From NCBI GenBank assembly GCA_937922155.1, contig CAKZVL010000018.1:1-64000 (forward strand): DNA of 64,000 nt, in the 5' to 3' direction. A program made the translations under genes and the position numbers. How positions within the stretch are numbered: position 1 is the first letter of the stretch; each line of letters starts with the position of its first letter. Shown one piece after another: positions 8,325-17,265 of the stretch. Source of the stretch: an uncultured Paracoccaceae bacterium (GTDB taxonomy: Bacteria; Pseudomonadota; Alphaproteobacteria; Rhodobacterales; Rhodobacteraceae). The notes beneath the pieces are model-generated. The model saw nothing but the letters and a program-made list of their open reading frames with translations. It searched no databases and was not told the origin of the DNA.

Positions 8325-10765
8325 CAAGCGACGTCCCTTTCTTGGACTTTTAAATGTTGATTGGAAATTTCAACGAGCGGGAGGGTGAAATAGAAGGTCG
8401 TCCCGACCCCTTGTTCTGAGGTAAAGGTCAGGTTGCAGTTGTAGGTTTCGAGCACCTTTTTAACGAAGGACAGACCCGCGCCTGTTCCGCGTCCGTAATC
8501 GGCTTCTTTGTTGAGGCGGGTGAAGATGCGGAACACTTTTTCCCGGTTCTTTTCAGCTATGCCGATCCCGTTGTCTTTGACGTAGAAGACGTCTGTTAGC
8601 TGCTTGCCGTTGACATTGGCTGCGTTGAGAAAGCCGATTTCGGCCAGTTTTTGGGGTTGGTCGTTGTAGGTTAGCCCGTTCAAGATCAAGTTATAGAACA
8701 CTGTTCGCACCCGCGCGGGTTCGGCGCTGACCAAGGGCAGGGGTGTTTCGATGCGAATGTTGGCGCAGCGTTGATCAAGCGTTTCGCGCAAGTCTGCCTT
8801 GAGGTGGCCGAGCAGTTTGTTCAGATCGACGTGTTCGCGGTTTTCTTCATCGCGGCCAAGGCGAGAAAAATAGAGAAGATCAGAGATCAAACGCTCCATC
8901 CGGTTGGTCAAGGTCGCCATACGCGCAACTCGTTTTTGCGCCGTGTCCGGCATATCCTCGCGCATAAGAAAATTGGCATTGATAGCGATGCCGCGCAGTG
9001 GTTCCTTGAGATCATGGGAGGCGATGTAGGCAAAGTCGTTCAGATTTTCGTTGGATCGCTCCAGTTTACGGACGACGTTTTCAAGTTCTTTGGTGTACGT
9101 CGCTTCTTTTCTTAACTCTCTGCGTTGGAGTTCGAGGAGCCGTGCCTGTTGGCGTTGCCTTTGGATGACGAGGAACGCGCCCAAACTCAGAATGGCCAGG
9201 GTTGCGACCCCAAGGGCAGTATTGACACGTTGTTTGGTCCAGAAAATTGGATTGCCGAACCATTGCTCATGTACATAACGATAGCGGTCAGAGATGAGGT
9301 AGCGCGGGATGACAAAATTAAATCGTTCGCGCACGTCGCCAAGCCCCGTGCGCAGGGCGGGTGCGCGTTCACTGGTGAAAATAGCTGGTTTGATTTCTGT
9401 AATTTGGTCACTCACACCTTGGACGGCGGCCAATTCACGGATGGCTTGTGGCGGATAGAGAATTGCGTCGGTACGATCGTTTAACAAGCTGTTTAAGTGA
9501 TCGTGCTGGTCGCCCAATGTGAGGAGCGTCATATCGCCTTGGGCGGTGGCCAATCTGCGCCCCAAGCTGGTGGCGGAAGTGCCAACGCGCAGCCCGCTGA
9601 GGTCACTTAGTCCCGTGATCCCTTCGGACTGCCCGGCGCGCACAAAGATTGAGACCTCTGCCTGTTCAATCGGGTAGGTGAAATCCATTCGGGCGCTGCG
9701 ATCTGCGTTGATACCTGCCTGTGGCAAAAGATCATAGCTGTCAGCGGATGGGCCTGCCTGCCATTGTTCGAGTGTAATCTCCTTGAAATCCAACCCCAGA
9801 CCAGCCCGATCTGCGAGGTCGCGCAAGGTTTCGACGCCGAAACCCGTAAAGCTGCCGTCCGCGTGTACAACTTGGTAGGGTGGAAAATGATAAACGCCCA
9901 CGGTGAGGGTGTCAGGCGTATCTTGGGGGACTTCGATTCCATAGCGCGTGGCGATGGAGGAAAGACGGCCATCTTGGGCCATGGCGGCCAGGGCCGTGTT
10001 GATCGGGCCGAGCAGGTCTGCGCGATCTTTGTGCAGCCCGACAAAGAGCTCGTATTCGAGCAGGTGTTCTGAGGTAAAGGCAACGCGGTGATCAACCCGT
10101 GCGGCCCGCGCCGCGGGAAGGGTAAAGTAGGTTGGGGCGGATATCGCATCAATATCACCATTTAGGAGTTCGATCAGCGCCGCGTTTGCGTTTGGAAACG
10201 CAAGGATTGTCGCATCCGGTAGCAATGCCGGATCAGATCCTGAAGTTGGCGGAATCACCCCAATACGCCGCCCGTTCAAATTTGCCAGATCAATGAGGGC
10301 TGCATCTTCGGTACGCACCATCAGGCGGACTTGTTGCGCGAAGGCGGCGTTGGAAAAGACGGTTGTGTCTTGGATAGAGGGGAGTTTGGGGATTCCGGGA
10401 ATGATCTGGGTTTGCCCGGTTCTGAAGGTTTCGAGCCATTCTTCTAGGTTGGAGACGCGCAAAAATTCGACGTCGAAACCGATTTCTGCGCCAAGGTGAT
10501 GGGCGAGATCGACGTAAAGGCCGCTTAGCGTGCCATCGGTGGTTTCAAAGGCAAGCGGGCGAGAGCTTTCCCAGCCCATTGTGACCGGGGCCATTGTGAT
10601 CGCAGCGGCGTCCTGGGCTGACGCGCTGGAACCGAGCAAAGCAAGTGTGAGGACTGCCGCGCGAGGGGACGGCACAATTGGATACCGGGCAAGCACGAGG
10701 TTGCGTCGGAGGATTGTGGTGATCAGTCGTGAGAATGGTATGAGCCCCAAATCGGCATCTTCCAA
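8324..10765 (-). CDS. BvgS-like membrane histidine kinase with two periplasmic solute-binding domains
   Basis: The 813 residues contain a hydrophobic export segment ending ASA-QD near residue 51, then two tandem family-3 solute-binding (Venus flytrap) domains at about 55-285 and 290-505. Next come a transmembrane helix near 516-536, a coiled linker, a HisKA H-box ASHDLKEPLRG (His near 584), and an ATPase domain with NGLTYND, DNGIGI and GTGAGLSFV. The periplasmic pair probably binds a small metabolite, and the kinase passes phosphate to the overlapping response regulator. The start is uncertain: TTG 10765 gives the longest product, while GTG 10675 would begin right at a tidy signal peptide. 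There is no PAS domain and no receiver, unlike classical BvgS. Confidence 0.88.
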   Translation of the reverse strand: MEDADLGLIPFSRLITTILRRNLVLARYPIVPSPRAAVLTLALLGSSASAQDAAAITMAPVTMGWESSRPLAFETTDGTLSGLYVDLAHHLGAEIGFDVEFLRVSNLEEWLETFRTGQTQIIPGIPKLPSIQDTTVFSNAAFAQQVRLMVRTEDAALIDLANLNGRRIGVIPPTSGSDPALLPDATILAFPNANAALIELLNGDIDAISAPTYFTLPAARAARVDHRVAFTSEHLLEYELFVGLHKDRADLLGPINTALAAMAQDGRLSSIATRYGIEVPQDTPDTLTVGVYHFPPYQVVHADGSFTGFGVETLRDLADRAGLGLDFKEITLEQWQAGPSADSYDLLPQAGINADRSARMDFTYPIEQAEVSIFVRAGQSEGITGLSDLSGLRVGTSATSLGRRLATAQGDMTLLTLGDQHDHLNSLLNDRTDAILYPPQAIRELAAVQGVSDQITEIKPAIFTSERAPALRTGLGDVRERFNFVIPRYLISDRYRYVHEQWFGNPIFWTKQRVNTALGVATLAILSLGAFLVIQRQRQQARLLELQRRELRKEATYTKELENVVRKLERSNENLNDFAYIASHDLKEPLRGIAINANFLMREDMPDTAQKRVARMATLTNRMERLISDLLYFSRLGRDEENREHVDLNKLLGHLKADLRETLDQRCANIRIETPLPLVSAEPARVRTVFYNLILNGLTYNDQPQKLAEIGFLNAANVNGKQLTDVFYVKDNGIGIAEKNREKVFRIFTRLNKEADYGRGTGAGLSFVKKVLETYNCNLTFTSEQGVGTTFYFTLPLVEISNQHLKVQERDVA

Positions 10766-10782
10766 ATGATCGTCAAACTTCC

Positions 10783-10917
10783 TTAACCATGGGAGCGAAA
10801 TGGTTAATGTTCCGTTAGCTTTAGCGGGCGGAAGCGGAAATTTTGCTAATTCGTCGGAATAAATACGGTTATGCGCAGCTTCGTCATGATCCTGATGGTC
10901 TTCACCCCGTTAACCAT
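10783..10917 (+). promoter_or_regulatory. Three TTAACCAT boxes in the divergent promoter region (candidate CtrA sites)
   Basis: A perfect inverted repeat, TTAACCAT at 10783-10790 and ATGGTTAA at 10800-10807, is separated by nine bases. A third TTAACCAT lies at 10910-10917, about 50 bases before the REC-GGDEF-EAL start. TTAACCAT is a known half-site form of the binding sequence of the alphaproteobacterial cell-cycle regulator CtrA. The boxes lie between the kinase operon (minus strand) and the cyclic-di-GMP gene (plus strand), so one regulator could control both. Binding is inference. Confidence 0.5.
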
Positions 10918-10969
10918 CTGTCAATTCCTCTATGGAACTATCTGAATCGAAAGTTTTTCGGAGCACTCT

Positions 10970-12664
10970 GTGAAAGTTCTAGTTATTGAAGACAGCGAGT
11001 TTGATTTCTTGTTCATAAAACGCGGGCTAGAGGCTGCGTTTTCCGAAGGAAATTTGCAGCTAGAATGGGATCGTGACGCAGAGATCGAGCATTTGATCAA
11101 AAAGGTCGATGAGTTTGACGTTTGTTTCATTGACAATAATCTGCCGCGCGACACTGGCATTGATATCATTGGTGCGCTGACAAGCGCGGGGGTGACGACG
11201 CCGCTTATCCTGCTGACAGGCGATCAGGAATTTAACCTGGACCACCAAGCGATTGCGCGGGGGGCAAGTGATTTTATTCACAAAGATAAACTGTCGATCA
11301 GTTCAATCTCGCGCGCGACCCGGTATTGTATTGCACGCAAAGAACAAGAACAGCGATTGCGTGACATGGCCTATACCGATCAATTGACGGGAATCGCCAA
11401 TCGCGCGGCGTTTGACGAAAGATGCCAAGTCTCCCTTTCGCGTCTGGAGGAACATGGGTCGATGTCTGTGATCCTGCTGGATTTGGATCATTTCAAGATG
11501 GTCAATGACACCTATGGCCACCCCTATGGCGACGATTTGTTGCTGCAATTCGCAGCCGAATTGTCGCGTCAATTTGGGGCAGGGGATTTGGTGGCCCGGA
11601 CGGGTGGGGATGAGTTTGGCGTCATTGTTGAAAGTGATACGGCGAGCGTGACACCCACGGCCATTCGTGATCGGCTGCGCGGGTCATTATTTTCGCAATT
11701 CGACGTGCTGGACACCAAAATTATTGCACCGGCCAGCATTGGTGTCGCGACGGTTTCGCAGCTGGACTTGCCTGTGTCGGCGACGGATTTGGTGCAACGC
11801 GCCGATCGCAACCTTTATATTGATAAGCGGCGGCGCAAGTTTGAAACGTCACACCTCAAGAACGGCGCGGGCTTGAAGAGTGTTGAGCTAGAGGAGATGA
11901 TCCAAGACTTGGAACGCGCGATTTCCAACAATGAGCTAGAGTTACATTACCAACCCAAAGTGAATTTTCGGTCGCGCCGCATTACCGGTTTGGAAGCGTT
12001 GTTGCGATGGAACCATCTAAAGCGGGATATAGGGCCGTCTGTTTTTGTGCCAGTGGCGGAGGAATTCGGTTTGATCAACAAGATCGGGTATTGGGTTTTG
12101 CGCGAATGTTGTCGTCAGATAAATGAATGGAAGCACGCGGGGCGGACACCGCCGCCCGTCGCCATTAACGTCGCGCCCTCGCAGCTGGATGATAATAAGT
12201 TTGCGAGTTTCGTGGCCAAGACGTTGGTGGAGTTTAACGTTGATCCCGCACAGATCGAATTTGAACTGACCGAAGGCGCGCTGGAGCGGGCCTTGGATGA
12301 TCGGCTTGCACAAATGAATGCCGTGGCACAATTGGGGTGCAAATGGTCGGTTGATGATTTCGGGATCGGGTATTCGTGTTTAAGCCGTTTGCACAAACTG
12401 CCAATATCACGGATCAAAGTCGATAAAAGCTTTCTTGATCAGTTGCCGCACGACCAGTCGGCACGGGCGATCAGCAATACGATTATTTCGATGGCGCGAT
12501 CCTTGGACCTGGCGTTGGTCGTTGAAGGTGTCGAAAGGGCGAGGCAATTGGCCGGCTTGGATTTAGGCCACGCGGATGAATTGCAGGGATTTCATTGTTA
12601 TCGGCCCATGGCGGCGGATGCGATGTCAGGCCTTTTGGAGGACAAAAGGTGTTTTGCGGCCTAA
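10970..12664 (+). CDS. REC-GGDEF-EAL cyclic-di-GMP turnover protein
   Basis: The protein has 564 residues with three domains: a receiver (about 1-125, VIEDSEFD and FIDNNLP), a diguanylate cyclase with an intact GGDEF at 212-216, and a phosphodiesterase with an intact EAL at 342-344 plus ELTE, DDFGIGYS and KVDKSF further on. Both output domains look catalytically competent. The inhibitory RxxD site that normally sits five residues before GGDEF reads GAGD here, so product inhibition through it is not expected. It begins with GTG preceded by a GGAG ribosome-binding site. Divergent from the kinase operon, it is a plausible target of that phosphorelay. Confidence 0.93.
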   Translation: MKVLVIEDSEFDFLFIKRGLEAAFSEGNLQLEWDRDAEIEHLIKKVDEFDVCFIDNNLPRDTGIDIIGALTSAGVTTPLILLTGDQEFNLDHQAIARGASDFIHKDKLSISSISRATRYCIARKEQEQRLRDMAYTDQLTGIANRAAFDERCQVSLSRLEEHGSMSVILLDLDHFKMVNDTYGHPYGDDLLLQFAAELSRQFGAGDLVARTGGDEFGVIVESDTASVTPTAIRDRLRGSLFSQFDVLDTKIIAPASIGVATVSQLDLPVSATDLVQRADRNLYIDKRRRKFETSHLKNGAGLKSVELEEMIQDLERAISNNELELHYQPKVNFRSRRITGLEALLRWNHLKRDIGPSVFVPVAEEFGLINKIGYWVLRECCRQINEWKHAGRTPPPVAINVAPSQLDDNKFASFVAKTLVEFNVDPAQIEFELTEGALERALDDRLAQMNAVAQLGCKWSVDDFGIGYSCLSRLHKLPISRIKVDKSFLDQLPHDQSARAISNTIISMARSLDLALVVEGVERARQLAGLDLGHADELQGFHCYRPMAADAMSGLLEDKRCFAA

Positions 12665-12699
12665 TCGCGCGGCCTTGCGTCACGCGATGCGAGGATGTG

Positions 12700-13290
12700 C
12701 TACTTTTCCGTTGCCATGACCAGAACCCAGCTTTTTTGCGCGCCTGATCCGGCAACGCCGAGGCCAAAGTTGCTGACGCTATTTGCTTGCAGCAAGGCAT
12801 TATGAGGTGGCGAGTTGATCCAGGCGTCTAGTGCTTGTTCTTCGGTTTGCTGGGTGCGCGCAATGTTTTCGCCCCATGCGGATGGATCGTATCCTTGCGC
12901 AATCAATCGATCTTGGACGGTTTCGCCTTCTGGGCTGTCGTGGGCGAAGTAGTTTCGGTCGACCATGTCATCAGCGTGCCCTTGTGCGGCGGCGTCAATG
13001 CGGCTGTCATAGGTGACAACCCTGTCGCCGTTTGAGATGCGCAGATTGTTAAGCAGCGATCCGAAAGACACATCGCCAGATGTTGCGGCCAGTTCATCAT
13101 CCATTGGATCATCGACCAACACCACATCATCCATCAGATCGTCATCGATCCCCATGGAAAGATCATCGTCGTCTAGGTCCAATTCTTGAAACGGAGGGAG
13201 GTCGTCTGGCAGGAGCGACAGGGTTGACGCGGTTTCACCGCAGGCGGATAGCGATAGTAGGCCGACTGCCAAGATAATTTGTTTGTTCAT
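12700..13290 (-). CDS. CAP/SCP-domain secreted lipoprotein
   Basis: The 196 residues start with a short signal peptide and a lipobox LSAC (Cys17), so the mature protein is probably lipid-anchored. An acidic linker rich in Asp, Met and Leu follows (about 28-70), then a CAP domain recognised by NYFAHDSPEG, WGENIA, AWINSPPHN and GLGVAGSG. Bacterial CAP proteins sit in the envelope or are exported; their enzymatic role is not settled. The gene converges on the REC-GGDEF-EAL gene with a 35-base gap. The Asp-rich linker is unusual, but its function cannot be read from sequence. Confidence 0.87.
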   Translation of the reverse strand: MNKQIILAVGLLSLSACGETASTLSLLPDDLPPFQELDLDDDDLSMGIDDDLMDDVVLVDDPMDDELAATSGDVSFGSLLNNLRISNGDRVVTYDSRIDAAAQGHADDMVDRNYFAHDSPEGETVQDRLIAQGYDPSAWGENIARTQQTEEQALDAWINSPPHNALLQANSVSNFGLGVAGSGAQKSWVLVMATEK

Positions 13291-13381
13291 GCGCTTTTAC
13301 CTCATCTTGAAAACAGAATCGATTGTCAGAGAAATTGAACTGTGCAGGCAATTTTTCTAACCGAAAAGCGAATGCAGTAGC

Positions 13382-13951
13382 CTATCGGCCCCAAATGCGC
13401 ACTTGACCGCAATCCATATGCACAAAGTTTGATCCGCTATAGCGCCCGACGCCGCCAGCCTGACAGGAGGACGCTGCGCGAGAAATTTGTGCAACGCTAT
13501 GTCCTTGGATCCGAAGATCGGCCGCTTGCCCACGCATGTGCAGTGAATTGCGGGCCACGCCGGAATTTTTTCTGCGTAACATCGCATTGGTCTGAGGAGA
13601 GCGATAGCCGGACAACATCATGTAGGGATTTGTTGCCTCTAGCAGGCGATGTGAGGCCGCCATGATGTCGATCGTGCGGGTGTCGATCCCTATCGTTTCG
13701 CCATTGCGCCAATCGCGCATGAAACGGTTCACTTCGTTCAACGCTTCGGCGATGTATTCGCCTTCGATCCAATAGATCGTGTCGATCCGTTCACCCGTGC
13801 GCCCGGAAAACATAGAAATACGTCGAACGTCGCCGCCGCCGCGCAGGAAACCTGCGGCTTTCGAATATGTTGGAGCTGCCGTCAGAGCTGTTGCTGCGAA
13901 CGCGCCCAAAAGGCCACGCCGGGTTATACCCTGTGTCTTTGTTCCCACCAT
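13382..13951 (-). CDS. Tat-exported YcbK/DUF882-type M15-like peptidase
   Basis: The protein has 189 residues with a twin-arginine signal (ITRRGLLGAF then a hydrophobic stretch ending SKA-AG). The C-terminal domain has the M15/DUF882 zinc-site pattern: SGYRSPQTN, SLHMRGQAADLR and FVHMD. This family trims peptidoglycan or its peptide stems, acting in the periplasm. It lies upstream of, and divergent from, an L,D-transpeptidase, as in many proteobacteria, which supports a cell-wall role. The exact substrate is unknown. Confidence 0.9.
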   Translation of the reverse strand: MVGTKTQGITRRGLLGAFAATALTAAPTYSKAAGFLRGGGDVRRISMFSGRTGERIDTIYWIEGEYIAEALNEVNRFMRDWRNGETIGIDTRTIDIMAASHRLLEATNPYMMLSGYRSPQTNAMLRRKNSGVARNSLHMRGQAADLRIQGHSVAQISRAASSCQAGGVGRYSGSNFVHMDCGQVRIWGR

Positions 13952-14272
13952 GGCTATCGCCTGTCCCGTCTTATTTTTGTCCGCGATCTCTGCCGCAGAT
14001 TTGCCATCTCATCCCCAGATGTTGGCTTCATTTACCATAAGAGGATTCAGTGACCAAGGTCCCCTGCTTTGAAAATGCTGGAAAAATCGACAATAGGCGA
14101 TTTCTTGCGCACTGGATGACGGGCTCGACCTGTGACACAATGTCAACAGGTTGGGATTTGACGGCTCTAAAAGTGGCTCCTCACGCGGATTGTGATTAGA
14201 CACGCCGTAATTCAGCCTGAATAGCTGTGTACGGGGTCTGCTCTCCGTGACGAACGTTCGATAGGATTAACC
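13952..14272. other. 321-base divergent intergenic region without a recognisable gene
   Basis: This stretch separates the M15-like gene (minus) and the L,D-transpeptidase gene (plus), so it must hold promoters for both. A near-perfect inverted repeat lies around 14131-14152 (CCTGTGACA ... TGTCAACAGG with one bulged A), a possible operator. TTAACCAT occurs at 14267-14274 and overlaps the transpeptidase start codon. No convincing -35/-10 pair and no ORF with a ribosome-binding site were seen. Confidence 0.4.
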
Positions 14273-15886
14273 ATGTTTGCTGCTGCTCGCCGTTTTGGCT
14301 TTCTTGCTTTGTTGTCTTGGGCGTTTTTGTCCATCTTTGTTCTTTTGTTGCCCAACAGCGCTAGCGCGCAGGTCACTGCATTTCGCCAAGCTGTGGCAGA
14401 GGCGGCGGCGCGTGACGAAGATTTAGCGACATTCTACCGTGCGCGAGAGTTTGAAGGTCTCTGGACCGGGTCGGGCAATGCTGTGCGCAACCGCCGAAAT
14501 GCGTTGATGTCAGCCTTTGACGAGGCCAGCAACCATGGCCTGCCTGCGGGGCGTTATGATACGTCTGCTTTGATGGCGCAGCTGCGTGCCGCCACGACGC
14601 CAGAACAGCAGGGTCGGATGGAAGTTGAGCTAAGCCGCTTATTCCTTCAGTATGCCCGCGATGTGCAAACCGGTGTTTTGATCCCGCGTCGCGTGGATGA
14701 ATTGATTGTGCGCCAAGTGCCTTATCGCAATGGTTTGGCAACGATCGAAGGGTTTGCCCAATCTAATGCGCGGGCGTTTTTACGCGCGCTCCCACCGAGC
14801 AGTCCTGAGTATTCGCGCCTGATGCGAGAAAAGCTACGTTTGGAGCGTGAGCTTTCGCGCGGCGGATGGGGCCCGCAGATCAATTCCCAAAAACTGGAGC
14901 CGGGGGCAACTGGTCCGCAAGTTATTGCGTTGCGCAATCGTCTGATTGCCATGGGCTTTTTGCCGCGCACGGCGACGCAGACGTATGATGATGCGATTAC
15001 AGCTGCGGTTCAGCGTTTCCAGCAAAGCCATGGTTTGGCGGTTGATGGTGTTGCTGGCACAGGAACTATCAATGAGATTAACGTTCCGATGGAACGCCGC
15101 TTGCGGTCTGTTATTGTCGCGATGGAGCGAGAGCGTTGGATCAATCGGCCGCGCGGCAACCGCCATGTCTGGGTGAATTTGACTGACTTTTCAGCCGCAA
15201 TCGTGGATCGTGATGTCGTGACGTTTTCAACGCGCTCTGTCATTGGGGCGCTGGACCTTGATCGCCAAAGCCCGGAATTTTCGGATGTGATGGAATTCAT
15301 GGTCATCAACCCAAGCTGGTATGTGCCACGATCCATTATCACCAAGGAATATCTGCCGCAGTTGCAGCGCAATCCCAATGCGGTCAGTCATCTTTTGATC
15401 ACTGATAGCCGTGGTCGTGAGATTAACCGGAGCACGGTGAACTTTAACGCCTACGACGAGAACAACTTTCCCTTCGCGATGCGTCAGCCGCCGAGCCGTG
15501 GGAATGCGCTGGGACTTGTGAAGTTCATGTTCCCGAACCGGTATAACATTTATTTGCATGACACGCCGGCCAAGAACCTGTTCGGTCGTGAGGTACGTGC
15601 GTTTAGTCATGGTTGTATCCGACTAAACGATCCGTTTGATTTCGCTTATGCGCTTTTGGCGCCGCAACAGGGCGATCCGGTTGGGTTCTTTCAATCTCGC
15701 TTGGCGTCTGGCAATGAAAGCCGGGTCAATTTGGAAACCCCTGTGCCGGTCCACATCGTGTATCGCACTGCATTTACCAATGTGACAGGCAGCTTGCAGT
15801 TCCGTCGCGACATCTATGGTCGGGACATTAAAATCTGGAACGCCTTGGCACGCACAGGGGTAGCCGTGCGCGCCGTTCAAGGCTAA
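14273..15886 (+). CDS. L,D-transpeptidase (YcbB/YkuD type) with peptidoglycan-binding domain
   Basis: The 537 residues comprise a signal peptide ending SASA-QV (about residue 33), an alpha-helical N-terminal scaffold, a peptidoglycan-binding domain (about 205-270, with ALRNRLIAMGF and AVQRFQQSHGLAVDGVAGTGT), and a YkuD catalytic domain with HDTPAKNLF and the SHGCIRL signature (His446, Cys448). It forms 3-3 cross-links in the cell wall or attaches proteins to it. It lies 35 bases upstream of lpxD on the same strand, so the two may be co-transcribed. It resembles YcbB more than the short ErfK-type enzymes because of its length and the helical N-terminal part. Confidence 0.93.
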   Translation: MFAAARRFGFLALLSWAFLSIFVLLLPNSASAQVTAFRQAVAEAAARDEDLATFYRAREFEGLWTGSGNAVRNRRNALMSAFDEASNHGLPAGRYDTSALMAQLRAATTPEQQGRMEVELSRLFLQYARDVQTGVLIPRRVDELIVRQVPYRNGLATIEGFAQSNARAFLRALPPSSPEYSRLMREKLRLERELSRGGWGPQINSQKLEPGATGPQVIALRNRLIAMGFLPRTATQTYDDAITAAVQRFQQSHGLAVDGVAGTGTINEINVPMERRLRSVIVAMERERWINRPRGNRHVWVNLTDFSAAIVDRDVVTFSTRSVIGALDLDRQSPEFSDVMEFMVINPSWYVPRSIITKEYLPQLQRNPNAVSHLLITDSRGREINRSTVNFNAYDENNFPFAMRQPPSRGNALGLVKFMFPNRYNIYLHDTPAKNLFGREVRAFSHGCIRLNDPFDFAYALLAPQQGDPVGFFQSRLASGNESRVNLETPVPVHIVYRTAFTNVTGSLQFRRDIYGRDIKIWNALARTGVAVRAVQG

Positions 15887-15921
15887 ACCGTTCCCCAAGT
15901 CAACGGGGGCATGCGCCGGTT

Positions 15922-16965
15922 ATGGTTCTACGCATTGGGCAGATCGCAAAAGAACTTGGCGCAGAGGCGTTTGGTGACGAAAGCCTGCTGATCCATGGCT
16001 TGTCAGAACCCGGCATGGCCACTGCGCGCGATTTGGCGCTGGCGATGTCACCCCGGTATGAAGCGGCCCTCATGAATAGTTCGGCACGTGCGGCTGTGGT
16101 TTGGGCCGGTGCGGATTGGCAAGCGCTTGGCCTTGAGGCGGCGATCGTTGTGCCGCGGCCCCGGCTGGCCATGGCGGGTTTGACGCAAGTGTTTGAGCCG
16201 GGCTTGGTGAGCGATGGCATCCATCCATCTGCAATCATTGACCCCAGTGCGCAGATCGGTGCGGGCACGCATATCGGCCCGTTTTCCATTGTTGGGCCAG
16301 GGGCGAAGATCGGCGCGGATTGCTGGATCGGGGCGCATGTGTCGATCACGGGCGGGTCCGAGATCGGCGAGGCATCCGTTTTGTTTGACGGCGTGCGCAT
16401 TGGCCGACGTGTGCAGATTGGCGCGCGCTGTGTTTTACAACCCAACGCAGTTGTTGGCGGGGACGGGTTTTCGTTTGTAACGACTGGACCGTCCAACGAA
16501 GAACGCGCTTTTGCCACTGCGGGGCGGGTGCCGCTAGAGCCAATTGAAGATGGCAAACGCCACCGTATCCATTCCCTTGGCGGGGTGTTGATCGGAGCGG
16601 ATGTCGAGATCGGCGCAAATTCAACGGTGGATGCGGGCACCATTCGCGCGACGCAGATTGGTCGCGGTACCAAGGTCGATAATCTTGTGCAGGTTGGGCA
16701 TAATGTGATCATCGGCCAAGATTGCGTGCTGTGCGCGCAAGCGGCTGTGGCGGGTTCAGCCCGAATGGGTGACCGCGTTGTGATGGGGGGTAAATCTGGC
16801 ATCAAGGACAATATCACGGTTGGATCGGATGTTGTGCTGGCCGGTGGTGCCATTGTTATGGCGCGCGTTTCGGATGGCCGTTTTCTGATGGGATACCCTG
16901 CGATGGAGATGCCAGCCTATCGCGCACAGCAAAAGGCGCTGCGCCGCTTGCAGCGCGATGGGTGA
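15922..16965 (+). CDS. lpxD: LpxD, UDP-3-O-acyl-glucosamine N-acyltransferase
   Basis: LpxD adds the second hydroxyacyl chain, from acyl-ACP, in lipid A synthesis. The 347 residues have an N-terminal uridine-binding domain (AMSPRYEAALMNSSARAAVV region), then a left-handed beta-helix of repeated [IV]GxxxxI hexapeptides (about 100-320), with the catalytic His in VQVGHN (His260; E. coli His239), and a short helical C-terminus. It is not in the usual place between skp and fabZ in this genome, where only 67 non-coding bases lie. Instead it heads a group with an ACP gene (33-base gap) and a ketoacyl synthase, which suggests a dedicated acyl supply for lipid A. Confidence 0.92.
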   Translation: MVLRIGQIAKELGAEAFGDESLLIHGLSEPGMATARDLALAMSPRYEAALMNSSARAAVVWAGADWQALGLEAAIVVPRPRLAMAGLTQVFEPGLVSDGIHPSAIIDPSAQIGAGTHIGPFSIVGPGAKIGADCWIGAHVSITGGSEIGEASVLFDGVRIGRRVQIGARCVLQPNAVVGGDGFSFVTTGPSNEERAFATAGRVPLEPIEDGKRHRIHSLGGVLIGADVEIGANSTVDAGTIRATQIGRGTKVDNLVQVGHNVIIGQDCVLCAQAAVAGSARMGDRVVMGGKSGIKDNITVGSDVVLAGGAIVMARVSDGRFLMGYPAMEMPAYRAQQKALRRLQRDG

Positions 16966-16998
16966 AGCCCTAAATGCAACCTAACAAATGAGGGTCAG

Positions 16999-17265
16999 AT
17001 GAGCATCGAAAAACAAATCATTGAAATCATTGCAGAACAAGCGTTGCTGGAAACTTCAGACGTCAAGATGGAACATACCCTAGAGGATTTGGGTATTGAT
17101 AGCCTCGCGCTTGTGGAGTGCATTTTCGCGATTGAAGAGGAATTTGATATCTCTGTTCCCTTCAACGCTAATGATCCGATGGACAGCGGGTTTGATATTT
17201 CAACGGTGGCGACGATTATTGATGCGGTAGATGCCCTTGTGGCTGAGGCCGCGGAAGAGGGATGA
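16999..17265 (+). CDS. Acyl carrier protein (specialised, next to lpxD)
   Basis: This acidic 88-residue protein is an acyl carrier with the phosphopantetheine site LGIDSLALVE (Ser35). The usual helix II follows, then a helix rich in acid residues. It is not the housekeeping acpP, which normally lies between fabG and fabF, and has a diverged C-terminal half (PFNANDPMDSGFDIST). Its 3' end overlaps the ketoacyl-synthase start (ATGA), so the pair are coupled. An AcpXL-like role in lipid A acylation is inference from the adjacent lpxD; another specialised fatty-acid or secondary-metabolite role is possible. Confidence 0.88.
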   Translation: MSIEKQIIEIIAEQALLETSDVKMEHTLEDLGIDSLALVECIFAIEEEFDISVPFNANDPMDSGFDISTVATIIDAVDALVAEAAEEG

